From Theristus sp. LFF4_11 (taxonomy: Eukaryota > Nematoda > Chromadorea > Monhysterida > Xyalidae), in contig JASANC010000508.1 of NCBI GenBank assembly GCA_030248135.1, positions 62,001-126,000 of the forward strand: a stretch of DNA of 64,000 bases, in the 5' to 3' direction. The translations under genes and the position numbers were made by a program. Below the pieces are notes generated by a model that was not told where the DNA came from, searched no databases, and saw only the letters and a program-made list of their open reading frames with translations. Of this stretch, positions 47,301-56,612 are shown one piece after another (the first letter of the stretch is position 1; each line of letters starts with the position of its first letter).

Positions 47301-47564
47301 ATTTAAAAAATTTCGAGCTGCCGTTTGTTTCATAGACATAATGTTGGTCTGTTGGTCCGCTAATTTGATTTGTAGTGCTCCTAAAAATTTGTTGATTTTT
47401 TCGAGACTGGCGCCAGGAAATGGACAGCGCACAATGTCACTTTGCCAATTGGCAGCTTCGGCGCACTCATACCGCCACGGATGCATCGGTGGTGGAAGCC
47501 AGATTCGTAACGGTTCTTGTTGAAATCCGGCTGTGGTTTGGTTTTCGAAATTTACAGTTTGCAT
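44396..47564 (-). CDS. IRc: divergent ionotropic-receptor-like protein, five exons
   Basis: Minus strand. Exon A1 47564-47414 (PLRIWLPPPMHPWRYECAEA, RCPFPG). Exon A2 47186-47049 (VIESIKFILRSANVSFELL, KALYALEAG). Exon B 46633-45934 (GYVETAMFGFTPTPERL; M1 LLVYDVQSWVFVFIIIMV; M3 LLSAVYQNGLLANALL; ATGRYVTLLEPLEV). Exon C 45018-44869 (VQLRVTELPELG, CIMFAEHVSDATIRRINATI). Exon D 44624-44396 (FKPLRFANLFGAFAIIVLGA). All four introns have self-complementary ends: A1-A2 47187-47413, A2-B 46634-47048, B-C 45019-45933, C-D 44625-44868. If only GT donors are allowed, B-C can start further downstream (ATTCG-GTGCGA, in phase), and C-D only at a GT about 75 bases in. No disabling mutation if the complementary-end introns are removed. 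Confidence 0.75.
44733..44800. repeat. GGCCGGAAATG minisatellite units in an IRc intron
   Basis: A few CATTTCCGGCC / GGGCCGGAAATG-type units, the same family as 23220-23390 and 24065-24225, inside the IRc C-D intron. Confidence 0.7.
46745..46830. repeat. Single end of a mariner-type MITE
   Basis: TACAGAGTGGTCTAAAAGTG followed by GTGGGTACAACTTTGAATCG resembles the terminal repeat of the element at 51020-51758. No inverted partner nearby. Confidence 0.5.
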
Positions 47565-48105
47565 TATGTCGGAAATGTTGACTGTTTGTCGGCTACCTTG
47601 GAAGTTTCAAACTATTCGTTCTGTTCAACTATGCCGTTGAATTGACGGACCAGTTTATGATGAATCTAATGTACATGTTTTGGCAAACGTAATATTTTTA
47701 CTGGCCACGATTTTTTTAACGACATATAATACTGAAAAATTGCTTTTTTGTTGTTTTCGTCATTCATGGGAGCTTCAATTTTAATTCCAACAAAAACACA
47801 AATCAGTCCATATTTGCACACAGTCCACAGTTGATGCCATGGAAGCACTAAAACATAACACATAACAGATACACAAATACAGAAAGCAGCGATGAAACTA
47901 CATAGATCATCCAAATATTCTGATCTGCATCATGCTTGTATTGTAATAGGAACCAATTCAAACATAAAAAATACATGTACATTGTTGTACATTGTAATTA
48001 CAGGCACTCCAAACGATTAGAAGTTCTGTGCCGTCTGTGCCGCGCGAGTTCACAAACAAAGGTGTCCATTTGTAGAATGTTCAAATGAGTTTTGTAGATT
48101 TTATT
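47565..48105. other. Intergenic, nothing recognised
   Basis: AT-rich spacer between IRc and IRd. Confidence 0.6.
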
Positions 48106-50923
48106 TCATCTGCGGAATGATTTGATTCGAAACGCACGCAGATATTGTTTGACATAAACCTTGACCCACTCCATCATCCAACCACCAATGCTGATCGTGG
48201 CGCCCAGTAAAACGACCGCGAACGCGCCGATGAGATTTTGTAATCGTAGCGGTCTGAATCGCGTTCCACGGAATCGAGCGGCTGTATGCCGCGTTGCATT
48301 CAGTTGATTCAACTCGTTGTAGCGCTTTCTTATCAGCCAATTTCATAAGTGTCAAACATAATAGTTTTTCGATTAAAAATCACCAAAAAGTGCGCAAGTT
48401 ACAAAGAGTACTCTACAAACTCGCTAAAAACAGCCGTTGACGAATTCTGCAAACGATTCTTCGGAATAACTCCCGTCTGCAAAACCGCATTCAATGAGCG
48501 CTCATGAAAGAATTTTTTTCAATGGTGTTTAGAGTTGTTGCAACAGTCTTCCTGTATGCGTTTTTAACTAATTGTCTGAGTTGAGATTTTGTAGAAGAGA
48601 AATGAGAAAAACTTATTTTCAGTCTCATTAACGACCACTTACGATGTGGGATAGTGTAGGTTCTCGTGTCTCTGAGGCAAAATACAATAAAGAAAAACTC
48701 AGTGTGCGTGCAGCAATATCAGAAAATGCACCGGCGTAATGTATTTTTTTGGGGGTTTTCTTCTTATGAAATTGGCCCTGATCGCAGTCAGCTGTTCAAC
48801 GTTCTCGTAAATCGCTTTGTTGATTCGACGGATCACTTCGTCTGAAACGTGCGGTCCGAACATCATAGAATTCTCGAAGGTGCCGAGCTCCGGCAACTGG
48901 GTGACACGGAATCGATGGCGACCTGCTTCAACAGAAATCATTAGCAAACAGATCAACATTGTTTACATTTTTAGCAAAAAATGTTTCAGTTTACACAGAC
49001 GGGCAACCAAAAGGTTATTATCTCGAAACGGACGGAGAAAAATTCTCTTCACTTTGTTACTGCGAGTAGAGTCAGGCTCAGACCTGAGCACCACTACCGA
49101 CTTGTTTTGAGTGAAGTTTCCGTGAACACACCTTCATTCATTAATGAAACACACCTTCTGTCGCTGTGTCATGTTGAATCATGAACCGTTGAGCTGATAT
49201 TGTGCCAAGCAACACCACATGGTGCCCGTTGTGCAGAACTTCCACTGCGGAGAAAGGGACAGTTTTTTACAAGCATTCAATGCACGGTCGTTGAAAATTC
49301 AGCTTCGGAAGCCTAAAAAGCTCGAGAAAAATTTTACTTAAAGAAGTACAGGGTGATAAACGTCAAAAAGGTAGACGGTTGTCAAGCAATATCTTGCACA
49401 AAAACTAACAGCCGCAAAAGAAATATAGTTGCCATTTATTTGTTAAAATTTCAGTTAAAACGGTCAACACGGTCAATCGTGCACGTCAACACACCAGCCT
49501 GTGCACGTCACACTCGCGAAATATCGGATGTTCCAATTGTCTGTTCGCAGCGACTAATAGCATTGACCGTTTTAGCTGAAATTTTAACACAACAAATATG
49601 ACAACTACAATTTTATTCACGGTTGTAATATTCAGCTCGAGTTGTTGCTTCAGTTCTGAATACCAGCCGTCTTTCTCTGTTGACGTTTTTTTGATCACCT
49701 AGTACATCACAGTAGAGTTCCTAAACAAAATTGAAAATGAATTTTGAACATCCGCAACCATGCATTATAACGAGCTTCAAAAAATCTGTCCCCTGTTCGC
49801 GGGTTGTCCACGATGTTCGGGATAAACAACGGCGGGTTTGCCTGTAACGCTGCATTGAAGCGCTTTAGTCGTCCAACATTGACGGATTGCAAGTAGTCGA
49901 GCACGAAATAGTTGGGCGACGTGGCGATGGTCAAATGGCGACGTTCGAGCAGTTCGATGAGACTATCGAGGTCGTTGAATAGAGGCGAGTCGGTGTGTTG
50001 CAGCGCGTTCGCGAGCAGTCCGTTCTGATAGACGGCACTGAGCAGCATGATCGCCACGCGACCCCAGAAGATCGCCGCGAATAGCCCCCGGTATTTACTG
50101 CTGTTTCGCGCTGGCTGGTTGTTGTTTTCGGTCGTCGAACTATGCTGATTTTTGTCGTCGTCATTACGACTGCCACTGCCGGCTCGTCCACCGATCGCCG
50201 GAGCGATCAGTCGCACAACAATCAACTGCGCGGCAATAACGATCACCATCAATATCCACGAATAGACGTCGAAGACGAGCAGGCGGGCAGCCATTGGGAT
50301 CAAATCGTTGTATCCGTCGACATCGAGCGATATCACCGCTAGTGCTTCGCCATTGCTCACCAGCGGAATCGACGGTTTCAAGCCGCGCGCTAGCCGCTGT
50401 TTCGTCGGTGTCAACTCAGTCAGTACCGAGTCGAAATCGCCTGTTCCAAGCCAGTTTTCCACAGAAAAACACAATAAACGGTAATTCCACATGGCGAATG
50501 CCGCCACGCCACTGTGTGCTCGCTATTTCTCAAAGTAATATACTGCGATTTGGTTCTCAATCTCAAAACACTATGTGTTTTTGTTCCTTAAATTTATAAA
50601 AATTGTGGTTTCCGTGTGGAAAACTGACTCATCCCTGAGTGCAGCGCGTTCACGGCCGCTGTGAATGGATCGGCAATCGTCAGGTTTGTTTCGTTTCCCC
50701 AGGAGGTGAAATGGTGGTTTCGTATTTGAATCAAAACATTAGCGGCTCGAAACACGAAAATGATCGGCTCGACCGAGAAGCCCGGAAACGGACAGCGAAT
50801 GGGGTCACGTTGAAAGTTAGTCTTTACAGCGCACGCAAACTGCCACGGTTCATATGAGGGCAGCTGCCAAATACGTAGTGGTTGTTCTGCTTGCAGTTCA
50901 GGCATTGATTCAGACACAAACAC
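48106..50923 (-). CDS. IRd: divergent ionotropic-receptor-like protein
   Basis: Minus strand. Exon A 50923-50635 (PLRIWQLPSYEPWQFACA, RCPFPGFSVEPIIFVFRAAN). Exon B1 50440-about 49780 (DFDSVLTELTPTKQRLARGL; M1 LLVFDVYSWILMVIVIAAQ; a 45-residue Asn/Ser/Asp-rich linker; M3 LLSAVYQNGLLANALQ). Exon B2 49244-49155 (VEVLHNGHHVVLLGTISAQ). Exon C 48922-48778 (FRVTQLPELGTFENSMMFGP, RRINKAIYENVEQL). Exon D 48328-48106 (FRPLRLQNLIGAFAVVLLGA). The B1-B2 intron is shared only with IRg; the homologous donor CGGTAC of IRg is CGGATG here, so an upstream GTTATA is probably used. A-B (50441-50634) and C-D (48329-48777) have complementary ends. B2-C is GT-AG. Confidence 0.72.
49345..49620. mobile_element. Small palindromic element between IRd exons
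   Basis: AAAATTTCAGTTAAAACGGTC (21 bases at 49446-49466, so only partly quoted here: AATTTCAGTTAAAACGGTC) and its near-inverse GACCGTTTTAGCTGAAATTT flank about 95 bp. The outer end reads TACAGGGTGATAAACGTC. It sits in the IRd B1-B2 intron. A mariner-type MITE is likely. Confidence 0.55.
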
Positions 50924-51019
50924 AAAAATTGAACCGCAGAAGAAAAAACCTTCGGTTAAAACGTTAAAATGGTGTGGTAGGTAACCTCAATTAGTGAATT
51001 ATTAGACATAAATATTGTA

Positions 51020-51758
51020 CAGGGTGTTTCAGAAATAGTGGGTAGGTGTTTGACGCGTTATTTCTCGAGCTGTGTTGAACCATTTTCAATGAAATTTTAG
51101 ACAGTTGTTCAGAAGAGTTCAACTTAGATTTGTGCAAAATTTCAGTGAAATTCATTCACCTGCACACGAATGACAGAGCAACACACAAAAAAATCAAAAA
51201 TGGACCAGAAAATACCAGATCACGCGATACCACCGGACAACAAAGGACAACACTCAATGCAAACATTCAAAAGAACACTTGAAAATAAGTATTGCGATAA
51301 CAGCAAACATCAACAATAACGACAACAGTCAACTCAATGAAATTTCTCAAAGTGCCTACCATGCACCTCCATGCATCACTTGCATCCGTCACGGCACCGC
51401 TTTTTCGCGCATGTACGCTGGCTTAGCACGTTCCAAAAGCCAGTAAATGAAAAAAACAAAACAAAAAGCAAACAAATCGGATTAAAAAACATTTCGTATT
51501 CATACATGCAACGATTCGGCCGCATACAACCTAATGTTTCACCGGTGTTGAACAAGAACCCCCAGTTGCGTGCTGAAATCAATGTTTTTGTGTGTTTTGG
51601 TCTGTCATTCGTGAACAGGTAAATGAATTTCTCTGAAATTTTGCACAATCCTAAGTTAAACTTTCCTAAACAGCTGTCTAAAATTTCATTGAATATGGTT
51701 CAACACAACTCGAGAAATGACGTGTCAAACACCTACCCACTATTTCTGAAACACCCTG
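51020..51758. mobile_element. mariner-type MITE with TA duplication
   Basis: Inverted ends of about 140 bp starting CAGGGTGTTTCAGAAATAGT and ending with the inverse, flanked by TA (51018-51019, 51759-51760). Length 739 bp, no transposase. TA target and CAGGGTGTTTC-type termini fit Tc1/mariner. Confidence 0.85.
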
Positions 51759-51919
51759 TAGTTGGCCAGCAAACATACAGTAAGTACACTGTAACGGTTA
51801 GATTCTCAAATTACCTTTTTTCATCTCTGCTTCGTTCCATTATCAAACGGAGTTTTTTGCAATTTTTCTCTTTTTCAGAAACATGAAAGAGCTCACGAAA
51901 CATACTTATTGAGAGTGTT

Positions 51920-52180
51920 ATTTGCGTGTTTGCCTTGATGCTTTTGTTTGAAACGTGCGCAAATGATATTGACATGAAACTTGATCCATTCCTGTCACCC
52001 TTTTCTTGAAACTGACCGTTGCACCGAGCAAAACGATCTTGAATCTGTGGGATTCGCAAAATTGTAGTACTCATTCCTTGTAGTTCCTCGTCGCATTCCA
52101 GGGAATCGGACTGTATTCCGCGTTGAATTCAGTTGATTCGTGCCGCTGTGTAAACAAATTTCATTGGTGTCAAAGTTCAT
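51920..52180 (-). pseudogene. IRe: relic of an IR exon D
   Basis: On the minus strand it aligns with the last exon of IRd: NQLNSTRNT, RFPG, then, after frameshifts, a sequence matching VVLLGATISIGG (reads VLLGATVSFK in one frame). No other exon of this gene was found between 50924 and 52690 apart from the mariner MITE. Confidence 0.6.
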
Positions 52181-52698
52181 GTAAAATTTCTAAACAAATT
52201 TCATTGATCTCCTCAACGTTCTCGTTATCTGATATTTTTTGTGACGGCCGTATGTGGGAAAGAAGTTTTAGGAGACGAAAAACCAAAAACGAGGCACGTA
52301 AAACGCAACAGTGCAACATTGTTGCCAAGTGCAACGGTTTAGCAGAAGCGTCATTCATTTTCGCACTCAACCGCGGACTGCACCACTGATGCCATGCAGC
52401 ACGCGCTATTGACAAATAATTAGCTTCGCAAGCGTTGTGTGTGCAAGCGTTAGGTTTGGTTAAGTTTTATGTTCGAACTTAGATGTTCTGGCATTGTTTA
52501 GTTTTAATCAAAACGGACTAATTTTCTGATTGTGCACACGTGAACATTCATATGCGTGAGCGAGGAAGAAATGGGATTCATAGAACGTACGTCATAATAA
52601 CAACGGTGGTACCTCTCAAGCAATTCATCAGTTTGTTGCAAACCTGTTGCGGGTTCAGTATGGCATAGAATGACGTGATAGGCTATCGAGTGTGAGGT
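52181..52698. other. Intergenic, nothing recognised
   Basis: Spacer between the divergent IRe relic and IRf. No supported feature. Confidence 0.55.
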
Positions 52699-52719
52699 GT
52701 GAGCCATTGGCTGTACATC

Positions 52720-55599
52720 ATGAGCACGTGCACAGTGCTGCACAGCCAGCAGTCGTCGACAGCAGTGCGTGTGTTGCTTCCGGCACCGTCCGCACCGTGG
52801 CGTTACGCGTGCGCTGCCGCTGCCAATTTGCAAGCGGACCTCAGTCGCTGTCCGTTCATTGGCCTGTCGATAGCGCCGATCGTTCTCGTGCTTCGAGCAG
52901 CGAACGTGTCATTTCAAGTGGTGCAATGGCATCCCGCCGATGCCGACCGCAATGGCTCTGTTCGTGCTGGTGGGAGCACGTCGAATTTTGCGATCGACGC
53001 GCTCAACGCAGGCAGTTTTCGTTTTGGAGAATAAAGAACGCCGAGAAACCCAATGCAAGAGTGAATGCGAAAAAGCATTCTTTCCGTCCTCTCAGTGGAA
53101 AACGTTCCTTCGCTAGCAATTCTACCTTCAAAAGTATCACGCCTTCGTTTCCACAACATTTTCTGTTAATAAAACACACAGTTTTTCACGTCTTTCCTCT
53201 AGCTTTTTTGCCGGGTTTCCCGACCATTGTTCTCCAAGGATGCACTGAGACAGTGTTCAATGTGCTAACGCCAACAGAAGACCGCTTAGCATCAGGATTA
53301 AAGGTAGTGGATATTGTTTGGACAGGCGGTTTAGTATAATTTGGCTAATGTTATCTTGTTGAAAGGCCGTCACTAAAAACGCGCCCATGTGCTATAACGT
53401 TTTGTGATATAGCACACCGCGTGTTCAACCTACCGTAGAGTGTTGCTTTCTTACCCAAACACTTTGCCAACGTTGAAGGCGTCCATCCCACTGCCGGGTG
53501 TCACAGAGCGTCTGGCCGTCATTTCGTTACGTTTCGCACAACCCGACCTGTTTGCAATGACCGTGCAGCTGCTCGTCTTCGATCTTCATTCCTGGGCGCT
53601 CGTCTTGCTGGTCGTTGTCGCGTACTTGATCGCAGTGAAACTCATCTACCCGGCCACGGTGGATCCGAACACAATCAATAATAATACCAACAACAAGAAT
53701 GACACGCTTTATTTGAGCGCCAAACGTCGTCGCCACTATCGCACGCTACTGGCCGCGATCGTCTGGTGTCGACTGGCAATTATGCTGCTCAGTGCCGTCT
53801 ATCAGAACGGGCTGCTCGCGAACGCGCTACTGAACACCGACCGCTATCCGTTCGCCAATCTGAACGAACTGCTCGACTGCCTAGAGCGCCACCAGTTGAC
53901 GCTGCTCGCGGAGCGGCGTTTCTTCGCGCTGCACTACCTGCGCTCGGTGGACGCCGGCCGCTTCCGACGGTTGAACGCGGCGTTGCGCGCGCACCCGCCG
54001 TTGTTCCTGGCGAGCGTCACGAAGAACGCGCAGACCGTGGACGCGCTACGCAGCGGACGCTACGTGCTGCTGCTGAGCACGCTCAGTGTCGGCGTCTTCA
54101 TGGAGACGCACGCGGCGGCCGTGAGGCAGTGGGGCAGTTTCGCAGCACTGAAACCTCCATCTGTTCATAGTCGGAAACGCCATTTAGTTTTTCGTCCGTG
54201 CGCACAAACGTCGTTCTAAATCCCATTAAGATACACACACGACACGATTTATTAATCTCGTGGCCATTTTTTCGTGTCGATGCGTACGCACTTTCACTAA
54301 TTTAACCGTTGAGCGAACAACTCAAGCACTCCGTGAGTTCGCGATGCGTCACTTTCATATTTCGTTGAGCGATCACTCATGTTTACTCTACGAGTAAACT
54401 CGGTTGTAAAACTCTCTCCCTTTCTTATGACAACGCAGTTCACTTGAAAACTTTTCTTCAAGGTTTTCTCTGTCGGAAACTACCCCACAGGAACAACTCG
54501 ATTCAGTTGCGCGTGACACAACTACCGGAGCTTGGCAGCTTTCCGAATAGCATTTTTTTCGCAAGACACGTACCGGACTTGACTATTCGCCGAATCAATG
54601 CAGCCATTTATGAGAATGTCGAACAACTGATTTCGATCAGGGCCGATTTCAAAAGCACTCTAAACTGGGCGTCTTGTTTGCACTGAAAATCACTACTGGA
54701 CACTTTTTGTTTACATTTTGTTGGCAATGACTGTGGTCAACAACTTTTGTGACCTCCGTTTTGGCCGCACAAAAACAAACACCAATGGAATTTATGTGCA
54801 ATTCAAAATAGCCGAAGTGACTCGGCCACATTTTTGGAGCTCGGAGAATTCAGATATTGAAACTTCAGTTTGGCACGAAGATCGTGTTGAGACCCAAACC
54901 AAACGATACCGTAGTCCACAATGCTAAAATTTGAAGTCTCTGTGCAAAACAACCCTCATCTAATCTAGCATGTTTCACTGGTTCGGTTGCGGTCACCAAG
55001 CTTTTTGTGGGTTGTTGATGGAACTAAGATCGTGTTGAGATTCAAACTAAGCGCTACCGTAATCGAAAAGATCAAAGTTTGAAATCTGCGTGCCAAACTA
55101 CGTAGGTTTACAAAGTTTCGCGGTTTAATTAGCTTCAAACGAGCTGTTTATACATACGAGCTGTATGTTGATACGCTAAATAGGACAGTAGCAAGCCCCA
55201 TACGTTTTTTGCGTAACATAAAAGTTACGCTAAAATAGGATTACATATGTTATTCGTCGAAAAATTGAACGTTGTGGTAAAATATCAAAGTTACTTTCTT
55301 TGTTGACAATTACGCTAAAATACCAAAGTTGCTTTATTTGTGGAATGTACCGCTCAAATAGGAAAGCGCGAATTTATTCGAATATTTTTGAAATTGGCCA
55401 AAGAAACCGATATGAGAAAATGCTGAAGCTGAACGAAACTCGGATCACAAATGTCCAATCGACGGGCGCCACTAACTTCAAGCCGCTGCGACTTCAGAAT
55501 CTTTTCGGAGCGTTTGCAGCGGTTCTTCTTGGAGCTGCAATCGGTTTTGGTGTTTTTTTTATCGAATTGTTTCGATTTCCAGTGAATTTCAAAGTATAG
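52720..55599 (+). CDS. IRf: divergent ionotropic-receptor-like protein
   Basis: Exon A 52720-53011 (start MSTCTVLHSQQ, or ATG at 52699; PSAPWRYACAAAANLQADLS; IAPIVLVLRAANVSFQVV). Exon B1 53239-53304 (GCTETVFNVLTPTEDRLASG). Exon B2 53481-54125 (ASIPLPGVTERLAVISL; M1 LLVFDLHSWALVLLVVVAYL; linker NTINNNTNNKND; M3 RLAIMLLSAVYQNGLLANAL; LRSGRYVLLLSTLSVGVFME). Exon C 54491-54640 (IQLRVTQLPELGSFPNSIFF). Exon D 55404-55599 (FKPLRLQNLFGAFAAVLLGA). The B1-B2 intron (53305-53480, GT-AG) splits LK|AS and is unique to this copy. A-B (53012-53238), B-C (54126-54490) and C-D (54641-55403) have complementary ends. B-C can be read as GT-AG with a two-base shift. Confidence 0.75.
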
Positions 55600-56612
55600 C
55601 TTCTTCGTTTCAAATTTGTGTTTTTGTTGATGATTTAGCTGGGTTTTTTAATTACAACGCGGTTGTTCAAGTGAGTTTGCGTACCATCCGTTCTGCCGCT
55701 CATGCTGATACCGACGTGTGTATTTCATTTGTTTTTTTTGTTTTTTACAGTTGAGTTTATTGATTTCTGCTGGTAAAAAGCTACAAAGTGCATTGTTGTT
55801 CAATAATGCAGTATTGGAAGACACGAAAGAACTATAAAAATAAAACATGCAATTGGTTGACAGTGGCGTCTTCATGCTCTGTTCGGATGGCAGATGTTTT
55901 TTTCGATTGGAAACGGTTTTGCGCTAAAAAATAATCTGAAAAACTTCGGCATTTGGCAATGGCGTTTTTCGATGACGACGACGACGTTTTGATATTGGAT
56001 TTGAGTTTTTGAAAACCGCGTTTATTTTTTGAACCAAAACTCAAAATTTGCGGTATTTTGCTTTTATTAAAATGTGTGAATCTACACATCAGATGTGTGT
56101 TGCGGTCGCTGTCTAGGAAAGGAAATTCAGGCAGCCGAAACCTAAAAAGAAGGTACATTCCAAAAAAGTTGTATTTTTTGCGGTGCTCAAAAAGTCATCC
56201 ATCCATCCATCCATTTTATTTCGCGAAAAGCAAGAAACTCCGATAAAACTGTATGAACAGCATGAAATTCGGAGACCCAAAAGCGAACCTTGCTAATATG
56301 CAAAGAAAATCATTTGCCAGTCTAAACCACTTCGTCTTTTTATTTTCCCTCGACACTTCCTGTTGTGTGCCGCACAGCTGACACCAGAAGATTATGGAGA
56401 GGGGCATACAGTAGTAAAAACAACATTGTAGATTGCAACATTTGAACCAGATTTGAACTTTTTAAAAATGTAAATCTGATCTCTGAACAAAGAAACGAGT
56501 GAAATAATGTTCAAGATGCAAAAACAGCTAGTTTGGAAGATATTCCAGTTTAAGAGTTAAAAAACGTTATCTGGCGCGATGCATGTATTTACGGTCGAAC
56601 TCTAAATTATAG
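55600..56612. other. Intergenic between IRf and IRg
   Basis: AT-rich; short CCAT tandem near 56200. No supported gene. Confidence 0.55.
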
